Source: Zoogloea sp. 1C4 (GTDB lineage: Bacteria > Pseudomonadota > Gammaproteobacteria > Burkholderiales > Rhodocyclaceae). From it: a stretch of 39,933 nt of DNA. Below are positions 33,691 through 39,933 of the stretch, piece after piece; positions within the stretch are counted from its first letter, which is position 1; each line of letters opens with the position of its first letter. Both the position numbers and the translations under genes were made by a program. The stretch covers positions 1 to 39,933 of the forward strand of contig NZ_SSXU01000028.1 of NCBI RefSeq assembly GCF_009469605.1, read 5' to 3'. The notes below the pieces were generated by a model. The model saw only the letters and a list, made by a program, of their open reading frames with translations. It did no database searches and was not told the DNA's origin.

Positions 33691-36600
33691 GTGAGCAGCA
33701 CAACCATCGCGTTACTCGTTAACGCAGTCTTATCCGCAGCGGAGATTGCCAAGAACGAAGCGCAGCTGCGACACGAGCTGGAAAATGCGCTTGAGCAGGC
33801 TTGCACAGAACTATCTATTCCTTGGACACCATTCCAACTCGAGCGTGCCCTCAAAGCGAAGGGTAAGCCCACGAAGTTCGCTGACGTGGCGCACGGCGCC
33901 GTGGTCATCGAGTACGAGCCGCCGAAGTCGTTTGGTGGGCACGCTAGCGCAAAGGCAATCCATGCGCGCCAACAAGCTGAAGAGTACGCAGCGCTGATCT
34001 CGGCAGAAGAAGGGCGTGCACTCCACGAGTACGTCCTAATCGCATGGGACGGCGCGCACATCACTTTTGGGCATTTCGATGGCGCGACTACCGCCTGGGA
34101 AGATGTCGTAACGTTCGACAGGATCTCGGCTGGACGCCTACTTTCCGCACTGGAAAGCGATGGTCGTCCGCTCGTCCACCCCCAGATCCTGCAAGCATTG
34201 GTTGGGCCCGACTCAGAGTACGGCGCGGCGCTAATTCCCGAACTCTACGCTAGCATCTGCAGGGCAGACGCGTCGGCAGCCACCACAAAAACTAAGATGC
34301 TGTTTTCGGAGTGGCGCAGGCTGTTCAGCCAAGTCGTAGGGTTTCAGCCTGCGCACATGAAAAAGCTGCTTGCCCGGCAGGAAATCTCGCACAACCAACC
34401 GTACCAAAGGAACCCGGCTGCGTACCTATTCGCTCTCAATACATACATAGCCATCATCGCTAAGGTGGTTGCCGCCTGCGCACTTCCCCGGGCCAGCCAA
34501 AACGTGCTGGAGCCGGGCGTGCCGGTGGCGGAACGGCTGCGTGCAGTGGAGACAGGCGAACTGTTCGAGCATGCCGGCATCCTGAACATGCTGAGCGGCG
34601 ATTTCTTTTCTTGGTATCTGGACGACATCGACTGGCCTCGCTACCAGACCCCTCTCGGCGCCATGTTGGGCAGGCTGAGCGGGGTCGACTTCGAGGTATC
34701 GAAGAAGCATGCAGACACGACGCGGGACCTTTTTAAAGGAATCTACGAGCGCTTCATTCCTCGGGAAGTCAGGCATGCCCTTGGCGAGTTCTACACTCCG
34801 GACTGGCTGGCTGAACACGGGATGGATTTGCTCAAATGGCGACCATCGGATTCGCTGACCGATCCCACTTGTGGGTCAGGCACCTTCTTGCTCGAAGCGA
34901 TCCGCCGCCGGCGCAAGGCAAACAGCAGCGCAACGGCCCAATCACTACTTGATGGCATCCACGGCATTGACCTCAACCCACTTGCCGTCCTTGCGGCGAA
35001 AGGATCGCTTGCTGTGTTCCTATCGCCGCACCTCGACCCCGCGCACCCCATCCGGCTACCGGTGTACTTGGCGGACGCGGTCTACCCGGCCGCCGTCGAT
35101 TTTTTCTCGAACTACAGCCACGTCCTGCACACCGAAGTTGGCCCCAGGGAGTTTTCTGTCCCCGAGAGGATGATCGGCCACCCTGATTTCTTCCGTATCT
35201 TTGCAAGGGTGCGGTTGCTAATCGATGCAGACTATCCGGCAGCAAAGATCTGCAGTGCAATCCATGCCGACCTGCAAGCCATGGGGCTCAATCCATCAGA
35301 CATATCCGTCGTCAGCACGACTGTCGGCAACCTAGTCGAACTCCATGACCAAGGATGGAACGGCATCTGGTGCTCGATCCTGGCTGACCGATTCGCTGCC
35401 GGCGCAATCCCGCCCTCCTCCCACATCTGCGGCAACCCGCCCTGGGTCAAGTGGAGCAATCTGCCGAAGGATTACGCCCAGTCGATCCAAGAGCATTGTC
35501 GTGAGCTCGGAGTATTTAGTACCGACAAATGGGTAGGTGGTATCGAGTCAGACATCTCGACTGTGATCACCTACCAGGCGGTGAAGCACTACCTTGCGCG
35601 AAATGGTCGCCTAGGCTTCTTCCTACCCGGATCCGTATTCACAACAGAGTCCAGCGCCGGATTCAGGCGCTTCTCGATCGACAACGGAAGCTTGCAATGC
35701 CGCGTCCTGCTAGTTGAAGACTACCAGGACATCAGGCCATTCGACGGCGTCAGCAACCACCCGACTTTCCTTGTTCTCCAACGGAACGCAGCTACTGTAT
35801 TCCCTGTGCCCTACCGCTCCTGGACCGCAGACCCAAACGGCAGTGCCAACCTGCGGGCCTACGCGTCGGCGGAGCAGTTCCGCCATACAGCCAAACGCAT
35901 TAACGGAATCGCGGTACCAGTACCCGGCGGCGATGGGACACGTCCATGGCTGGTCGGGTCAGCCCAAGACCAAGTCGTGTTCTCCAAGGTTTTTGCAGCA
36001 GGCGCCAAGCCTCAGTACAAGGCACGGAAAGGCATCACGACCGACCGCAACGGCATTTTCTGGGTCCATGCTATGGGAGCGATTGGAGCCGGCCTTGTAA
36101 CTGTGCAGAATGCAGCCCACATCGGCAAAACGAAGGGAATTCCCCAGATCACCGCGGCGGTTGAGTCAGAACACATATTCCCGCTTTTGCGCGGCCGTGG
36201 AGTTGCACCGTTCAATGCTGTGCCAGAAGCAGATCTCCGCATCCTAGTCCCTCAACGCGGAATGCATGGCGATCCAGACCTGCCAGCCACAAGCCCGCAC
36301 ACGTTCAAATTTCTCAACCGCTTCAAAAGCCACCTCGAACAGCGGTCCAGCCTAAAGAGGTTCCAAAAAGGGCAGGAGTTCTACTCGCTGTGGAGTACTG
36401 GCCCCTACACTTTCGCTCCGTTCAAAGTGCTCTGGCGCGAGATGGGGAACACCTTCGCCGCTGCTTATATCGGAAATGCGACGATCGAACACGCGGGCGA
36501 AAAGACCGTTGTACCTGACCACAAGCTTTACTTTATACCGGTCGAATCGGAACCCGAGGCTGCATACCTCACAGGCTTCCTGAACGCCCCAACCGTCGCC

Positions 36601-36804
36601 AAGGCAGTGTCTGCCTATGCGGCACAGCTCAGTTTGGGCGCCAGCGTTGCGGAATACCTCAACATCCCAAAGTTCGACGAGGCCGACGAGCAAATGGCTG
36701 CAATCGGCGCTATTGCGCGGGATCTGACCAAACGATCTGGGAACGCCCAACCAAGCGACCTCTCACTCTTAGACTCCCAAGTTCGCATACTTCTTGACAT
36801 CTGA
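33691..36804 (+). CDS. Type IIG-like restriction-modification protein (Eco57I-like)
   Basis: The protein has 1037 residues. The N-terminal domain contains FADVAHGAVVIEYEPPKSFG (D65, E74, E76), the variant PD-(D/E)xK arrangement seen in some Eco57I-type nucleases, followed by HARQQAEEY. A helical linker leads to a gamma-class N6-adenine methyltransferase: LGEFYTPDWLAEHG, motif I DPTCGSGTFLLEAI (391-404), motif IV GNPPWVKW (Asn582). The C-terminal 350 residues are a target-recognition region with TaqI-like segments. Start is GTG with AAAGGA six bases upstream. As methyltransferase and nuclease are in one chain, the separate C5 methyltransferase must add protection or belong to another specificity. 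The nuclease assignment is less certain than the methyltransferase. Confidence 0.85.
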   Translation: MSSTTIALLVNAVLSAAEIAKNEAQLRHELENALEQACTELSIPWTPFQLERALKAKGKPTKFADVAHGAVVIEYEPPKSFGGHASAKAIHARQQAEEYAALISAEEGRALHEYVLIAWDGAHITFGHFDGATTAWEDVVTFDRISAGRLLSALESDGRPLVHPQILQALVGPDSEYGAALIPELYASICRADASAATTKTKMLFSEWRRLFSQVVGFQPAHMKKLLARQEISHNQPYQRNPAAYLFALNTYIAIIAKVVAACALPRASQNVLEPGVPVAERLRAVETGELFEHAGILNMLSGDFFSWYLDDIDWPRYQTPLGAMLGRLSGVDFEVSKKHADTTRDLFKGIYERFIPREVRHALGEFYTPDWLAEHGMDLLKWRPSDSLTDPTCGSGTFLLEAIRRRRKANSSATAQSLLDGIHGIDLNPLAVLAAKGSLAVFLSPHLDPAHPIRLPVYLADAVYPAAVDFFSNYSHVLHTEVGPREFSVPERMIGHPDFFRIFARVRLLIDADYPAAKICSAIHADLQAMGLNPSDISVVSTTVGNLVELHDQGWNGIWCSILADRFAAGAIPPSSHICGNPPWVKWSNLPKDYAQSIQEHCRELGVFSTDKWVGGIESDISTVITYQAVKHYLARNGRLGFFLPGSVFTTESSAGFRRFSIDNGSLQCRVLLVEDYQDIRPFDGVSNHPTFLVLQRNAATVFPVPYRSWTADPNGSANLRAYASAEQFRHTAKRINGIAVPVPGGDGTRPWLVGSAQDQVVFSKVFAAGAKPQYKARKGITTDRNGIFWVHAMGAIGAGLVTVQNAAHIGKTKGIPQITAAVESEHIFPLLRGRGVAPFNAVPEADLRILVPQRGMHGDPDLPATSPHTFKFLNRFKSHLEQRSSLKRFQKGQEFYSLWSTGPYTFAPFKVLWREMGNTFAAAYIGNATIEHAGEKTVVPDHKLYFIPVESEPEAAYLTGFLNAPTVAKAVSAYAAQLSLGASVAEYLNIPKFDEADEQMAAIGAIARDLTKRSGNAQPSDLSLLDSQVRILLDI

Positions 36805-36927
36805 TAGCAAGCTGTATAGTCCCGGGACTGGACGAATTTGGTCGCCCTCATGTACGCGGTAGGACAACGCCCCGCGCGCGACCTGGAACGACTCGCAATA
36901 AATAAATTCGACCAGCTTTCGTTCCAT
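36769..36927 (-). CDS. Possible small ORF in the toxin position after the YefM-type gene
   Basis: This 52-residue frame starts two bases after the antitoxin stop, where YoeB would normally begin, and ends inside the convergent restriction-modification gene. Its product shows no RelE/YoeB motif that I recognise (no conserved Glu, Arg, His, Tyr set). It may be a chance frame, a decayed toxin replaced at its 3' end, or an unknown micro-protein. Confidence 0.25.
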   Translation of the reverse strand: MERKLVEFIYCESFQVARGALSYRVHEGDQIRPVPGLYSLLSDVKKYANLGV

Positions 36928-36929
36928 TT

Positions 36930-37154
36930 CTACCTGGCGTTCAGTTGTTCCGTCGCAGCCAGCAGACGTCTGGCGTTTGTGGGGCTGCGCAGCAGATAGG
37001 CGGTTTCCTCAAGGGCCTTGAAGTCCTCCAGCGAGAGCATCACCACCGATGGTTGGCCGCGGCGGGTGATGACGACGGGTTCGTGGTTGTCGCACACGCG
37101 ATCCATCGCACCGGCAAGGTTGGCGCGGGCGGCCGAGTAAGAGATGGCGTCCAT
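36930..37154 (-). CDS. YefM/Phd-type antitoxin, apparently orphan
   Basis: The protein has 74 residues. AISYSAARANLAGAMDRV is the Phd/YefM N-terminal DNA-binding fold, VVITRRGQPSVVMLSLEDFKALEETAYLL the conserved middle, and the C-terminal helix (SPTNARRLLAATEQLNAR) is the toxin-binding part. The Met at 37154 starts the fold. YefM normally pairs with YoeB immediately downstream, but the space before the restriction-modification gene (36805-36929) is too short for a YoeB of 84 residues. So the toxin is missing or replaced. It may act in trans on other toxins or survive as a repressor. Confidence 0.85.
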   Translation of the reverse strand: MDAISYSAARANLAGAMDRVCDNHEPVVITRRGQPSVVMLSLEDFKALEETAYLLRSPTNARRLLAATEQLNAR

Positions 37155-37260
37155 TGGATGACTCCTGATTTGTGCGAAAGACCGTACATTCACGAACCGC
37201 CCCTGTCCACCACGTTCACCACCACAGCCCAAACCGGGCCTTCAGAGTCGCCGCTGTCTC

Positions 37261-38955
37261 CTACCCCACCTCCATCGCCCTGAACACCGCACACCTCCGA
37301 AACACCCCCTCCTCCGCCTCAACCCCCTTCTGGCTGCAGTATTTCCCCACCAGTTTCGCCAGCCCCTTGATGTCGCGGCCGGATGCTTGCGGGAAGATGT
37401 CCGGTAGCCGCTCCAGCAGTTCCGGCGCGATCTGTAGTCCGAACTGTTCTGCCATCACGCCCCAGATCTTGCGGCGGTCGTCGCGGCTGGGCGGGTGGAA
37501 GCGGATGAGGGCGATGCAGCGGGAGACGATGGCTTCGTCGATGTCGTCCACGCGGTTGGTGGTGAGGAAGAGCAGGCCGTTGAAGTATTCGAGCACGCGC
37601 AGGAAGACGCCGACGACGGCGTTCATGGTGATGTTGTCGTCGCGGCGCTTGATGTAGACGTCGGCTTCGTCGATGAGCATCACGGCGCCCCAGCGCTGGG
37701 CGCGGGTGAGGACGTCCTTGAGCACGGTTTCCATTGCGGCCACGTTGAGGCCGAGCTGGCCGGAGTGCACGCGGTAGAGCGGCCGACGGATGATTTCGGA
37801 ATACACCTCGGCGGTGAGCGTCTTGCCAACGCCCGGGGGGCCGGCGCACAGCACGGTGGTGCCGCCGCTCTTGCCGGCCACGATGTCGTCCATCAGCACG
37901 TCCATCTCGGCGGTGAGGATGTCGATGAGGTCGGTCTGCTCGGGGGGCAGCACCAGCTTGTCCTTCAGCCCGGGCTGGTAGGCGTAGGGCTGCATGTCCT
38001 CCACATGCACCCACACGTAGTGGTGCAGGTCCAGGTGGAACATCAGGATGTAGAAATGCACCGGCAATTCGGTGAACAAGCCCTTGCCGATGCTGGCCTG
38101 GGCGTCTTCCACCTCGGCTTCTTCCTTGCCCGACAGACGCGCGCCGCGCGTCACCCGCCGGACGAACTTGGCGAGGATGTCGCCGGTGGCGTCCAGCGCC
38201 AGCACCCGCTCGCCGAGGATGCTCTCGTCGTTCACCAGCCGCGCGGGCGATCCGGTGGATGAGAGGATGATCTGGTCCTTGCGGGAGTAGTCGGTGTCCC
38301 GGTGGGTGGCGGTGGGGTTCTCGGCAAACCAGCCCACGCCGGTGCCGGAGAACTGCGCGCCGTATTGCCCGCGCCAGTCAAAGTAGCGGGCGGCCATCTC
38401 GTCGTAGCTGGCGAGGAGCGCCGGGGTTTCCTTCACGTAGCCCTTGGCGGCGAAGACTTCGGCGATGGTGCGCCCGGCGATGTCCGGCCCGGTGATGCGC
38501 AGGGTGGTGGCCGCAAGGCGCGCGCGGGAGTTGGCTTTTAGCTCCACGAAGATCTTGCCGCTCTCTTCTTCGGAGGGCGGGGTGAAATCCAGCCGCGTGA
38601 CCACGTAGGCCAGCGGCTTGCCGTTGATGCCGGCCGAGAACACCCAGCCGCGGCTGGCGTCTTCGGCCAAGTAGCGGGCGATGGCGGGCACGGCCATCTC
38701 CAGCTCTTCGGGCTCGAAGCGCCGCCCGCCGCCGGCCAGCGCGTGGCGCAGGGTGGCGATCTGCGCGGCCTTGGCGCGGTCTTCGGCGTCGCCGGCACGG
38801 TAGAGGGTTTCGAGCAAGTCCAGCTCGGGCGCTTCGAGGGTGTGGAAGGGGATCTCCACCCGATGCCCGAAGCGGAGCTGTTCGCGCACCGGGTCGAGCC
38901 GGGGGAAGGCGGCCATCATGGCTTCGATGTGGGCCTGTTCGATCTGCAGCTTCAT
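37261..38955 (-). CDS. AAA+ ATPase, second intact gene of a truncated operon
   Basis: The protein has 564 residues. An N-terminal region of about 340 residues has no domain I recognise (segments such as RGWVFSAGINGKPLAYVVTRLDF suggest a mixed alpha/beta fold). The AAA+ module has Walker A CAGPPGVGKTLTAEVYSE, Walker B AVMLIDEADVY, sensor 1 LFLTTNRVDD and the arginine finger region EAIVSRCIALIRF. It is FtsH/Vps4-like in style, which suggests a hexameric remodeller. The start overlaps the stop of the upstream 122-residue gene (ATGA). Codon use is like the core genome. Function unknown; partners are the small protein and a broken upstream gene. Confidence 0.82.
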   Translation of the reverse strand: MKLQIEQAHIEAMMAAFPRLDPVREQLRFGHRVEIPFHTLEAPELDLLETLYRAGDAEDRAKAAQIATLRHALAGGGRRFEPEELEMAVPAIARYLAEDASRGWVFSAGINGKPLAYVVTRLDFTPPSEEESGKIFVELKANSRARLAATTLRITGPDIAGRTIAEVFAAKGYVKETPALLASYDEMAARYFDWRGQYGAQFSGTGVGWFAENPTATHRDTDYSRKDQIILSSTGSPARLVNDESILGERVLALDATGDILAKFVRRVTRGARLSGKEEAEVEDAQASIGKGLFTELPVHFYILMFHLDLHHYVWVHVEDMQPYAYQPGLKDKLVLPPEQTDLIDILTAEMDVLMDDIVAGKSGGTTVLCAGPPGVGKTLTAEVYSEIIRRPLYRVHSGQLGLNVAAMETVLKDVLTRAQRWGAVMLIDEADVYIKRRDDNITMNAVVGVFLRVLEYFNGLLFLTTNRVDDIDEAIVSRCIALIRFHPPSRDDRRKIWGVMAEQFGLQIAPELLERLPDIFPQASGRDIKGLAKLVGKYCSQKGVEAEEGVFRRCAVFRAMEVG

Positions 38956-39320
38956 GCGTCGGCGTCCTCTTCTTCAAGCCCGGCGAACAGGCCTTCGGCC
39001 CGGATCATGGCCTTGAAAGCCTTCATCACGGGGCGCGACAGCGTGGTTTCGGCGAGCACGCGTTTCTCGTAGATGAAATCCCGCAGCGCCTCGCCGCCGG
39101 GGGCGCGGGCCTGGGCGATGAGCGCGTGCAGGTCGTCGCCAAAGCGCTGGCCGGGGCGGTGCTTCACGGCGTCGTAGAGCGCAGCCATCACCACCTTGTC
39201 GGTCTCGCTCATCTTGCATTTGCCGTCGAGGATCTTGAGCATCACCGTGGTGGCGCAATCCACGTCGCTGGGCGTGAGGGGATGGGCAGCCACCCAGACG
39301 GCCACGGCATCCATGCTCAT
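38952..39320 (-). CDS. Small helical protein, partner of the AAA+ ATPase
   Basis: The protein has 122 residues, mostly helical and acidic at the C-terminus (GLEEEDADA). I do not recognise a family. Its start ATG overlaps the stop of the truncated gene to its right (ATGA) and its stop overlaps the ATPase start, so three genes were translationally coupled. A second Met two codons downstream is also possible. Cysteines at 21 and 35 are the only notable residues. A substrate adaptor or regulator for the ATPase is a reasonable but unsupported guess. Confidence 0.65.
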   Translation of the reverse strand: MSMDAVAVWVAAHPLTPSDVDCATTVMLKILDGKCKMSETDKVVMAALYDAVKHRPGQRFGDDLHALIAQARAPGGEALRDFIYEKRVLAETTLSRPVMKAFKAMIRAEGLFAGLEEEDADA

Positions 39321-39408
39321 GCCTCGGTCGCGGCGAAGGCCATCTCCAGCGCCGGGTAACCGCCGTCGATGCTGAACACCCGGGTGAAGTGGAAGTCGGC
39401 AAACATCT
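39317..39408 (-). pseudogene. C-terminal remnant of a gene cut by IS66
   Basis: A 29-residue frame (FADFHFTRVFSIDGGYPALE and AFAATEA) ends in TGA that overlaps the next ATG. Its upstream continuation runs straight into the GTAAGCG end of the IS66 remnant at 39409, so the original 5' part was separated by insertion. The ATG at 39406 may allow re-initiation. Family not recognisable from so short a tail. Confidence 0.5.
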
Positions 39409-39711
39409 GTAAGCGTCCGGCCACCCCATCTCCCCCGGGCAGCCCAAATAGCGTATTCGTGTCCACGCCGAACGACGTGGACACGAATACGCTTCAATTT
39501 CTTTTGAATTCAGCCAGCGCGTACGCTTGCCCAGCGGTGGGGCAGTAATTCCGAGATCCGACTGGCCTTTTGTGTGGGCAGCCGCGTGAGCACATCACGC
39601 AGGTACTCGTAGGGGTCGAGCCCGTTGAGCTTGGCGCTTTGGATCAGGCTCATCACGGCAGCCGCGCGCTGGCCTGCCAGCTGTGTTCCGGCAAACAACC
39701 AGTTCTTGCGC
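39409..39711 (-). mobile_element. IS66 family remnant (right end)
   Basis: The outer end is GTAAGCG at 39409-39415, the typical IS66 terminal sequence. Inside lie an 18-bp hairpin and the C-terminus of the TnpC transposase. The other end is cut at about 39711 by a second element, so only about 300 bp of IS66 remain here. Confidence 0.75.
39451..39492. terminator. Perfect 17-bp stem-loop between tnpC and the IS66 end
   Basis: GCGTATTCGTGTCCACG (39451-39467) pairs without mismatch with 39476-39492 around an eight-base loop; one more A-T pair extends it. Read rightward, TTCAATTTCTTTT follows, so it could block transcription into the element from outside. Confidence 0.6.
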
Positions 39712-39713
39712 TT
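39510..39713 (-). pseudogene. IS66 transposase TnpC, C-terminal fragment
   Basis: The frame reads RKNWLFAGTQLAGQRAAAVM, then SLIQSAKLNGLDPYEYLRDV and ISELLPHRW to a stop at 39510. This is the conserved TnpC C-terminus (N-W/F-L-F-A-G, A-A-x-x-x-S-L-I-x-S-A-K-L-N-G, D-P-x-x-Y-L, E-L-L-P). The DDE catalytic part is missing because the frame breaks at about 39712 where the TTATG repeats of the next element begin. Non-functional. Confidence 0.85.
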
Positions 39714-39844
39714 ATGTCGAGTTCAGCATAACCGAAATTATGTTCAGTCCGCGATTATGCTGAGTCGCCGGCAGAGCGGCCTGAAACGCGAGTGGCCAGC
39801 ACATCCGCAGGCTCCGGTGGCGGATCTCGCCTGCGCATAATCAT

Positions 39845-39889
39845 TGGTGGTTTCCTGTGGCTCCCATGCCTCACTCCAGGAGACCACCA
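39845..39889 (+). promoter_or_regulatory. Hairpin that covers the ribosome binding site of the element's first gene
   Basis: TGGTGGTTTCCTG (39845-39857) is complementary, with one G-T wobble, to CAGGAGACCACCA (39877-39889). The right arm contains the Shine-Dalgarno AGGAGA and the first base of ATG. Such structures in transposons lower translation from read-through transcripts. Confidence 0.65.
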
Positions 39890-39933
39890 TGCCCACCGAC
39901 CTCTGCTTGGCGCACCTTGTCCGCCGTGACTGG
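39889..39933 (+). CDS. N-terminus of the element's first gene (recombinase or transposase), cut by window edge
   Basis: ATG 39889 has AGGAGA seven bases upstream. Fifteen codons are visible (MPTDLCLAHLVRRDW). They are too few for a family assignment; position directly inside an element end makes a recombinase or transposase subunit likely. Confidence 0.5.
   Translation, partial: MPTDLCLAHLVRRDW

Larger units (their letters stand above)
39712..39933 (+). mobile_element. Left end of a second mobile element with TTATG repeats
   Basis: The end carries TTATGTCGAG (39712-39721), its inverted relative TTCAGCATAA (39722-39731), TTATGTTCAG (39738-39747) and TTATGCTGAG (39755-39764). Multiple related terminal repeats are usual for elements using integrase- or IS21-type recombinases. 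The element interrupts the IS66 tnpC gene and continues beyond the window. Its first gene starts at 39889. Confidence 0.55.

Overview
The window is GC-rich chromosomal DNA of a betaproteobacterium, most likely a member of the Rhodocyclales or a close relative. This rests on family content (DUF1415, DUF4124, Alvin-type ferredoxin, a FisR-like regulator, a Pat-like acyl-CoA ligase/acetyltransferase, a tRNA-Pro/Arg/His cluster) and on strong GC3 bias. It is not species-level identification. Two stretches, 8.3-10.6 kb and 31.9-36.9 kb, look less GC-rich and use codons unlike their neighbours, which suggests horizontal acquisition.

Left part (1-13.7 kb). The left edge holds the C-terminus of an IS4-like transposase, which cuts off a ComB-like gene. 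Next comes a yybP-ykoY (Mn2+) riboswitch with a terminator in front of a TerC/Alx-type gene. A dense forward run follows: rlhA, a membrane-anchored unknown, a small Cys-rich protein, a thioredoxin-like protein, a HIT hydrolase, an MscS channel fused to a cyclic-nucleotide domain, and an RlmI-like methyltransferase. A two-gene ATPase plus TOPRIM-like (DUF4276-like) cassette interrupts the housekeeping genes and looks like a defence island. After it come the ylqF-type GTPase, a DUF1415 protein, a PF13679-type methyltransferase and an unknown protein.

Middle part (13.7-31.6 kb). The most coherent system is a probable sulfane-sulfur response locus at 14.3-19.8 kb. A sigma-54 activator has cysteines at exactly 53, 64 and 71, as described for FisR. 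It lies next to three leftward units, each preceded by a TGGCAC-type -24/-12 element: a thioredoxin-fold-like protein; a TDT/SLAC1 transporter with a frameshift; and an operon of Rieske protein, YbgE-like membrane protein, ETHE1-like persulfide dioxygenase with an altered metal motif, and ferredoxin. Next are tRNA-Pro, tRNA-Arg and tRNA-His, read leftward from a strong promoter, then a five-PAS histidine kinase, a Pat-like ligase/GNAT fusion, tag, a hexose-6-phosphate mutarotase, an Ala/Pro-rich secreted protein with an SNase-like tail, and tex.

Right part (31.6 kb-end). This is accessory DNA. A 336-bp array of sixteen degenerate 21-bp units stands in front of a small ribbon-helix-helix gene, a C5-cytosine methyltransferase and a 1037-residue type IIG-like restriction-modification protein. 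An orphan YefM-type antitoxin follows. Then comes a leftward operon (5'-truncated gene, small protein, AAA+ ATPase) broken by an IS66 remnant. That remnant is itself cut by another element whose first gene starts at the window edge, with its ribosome binding site buried in a hairpin.
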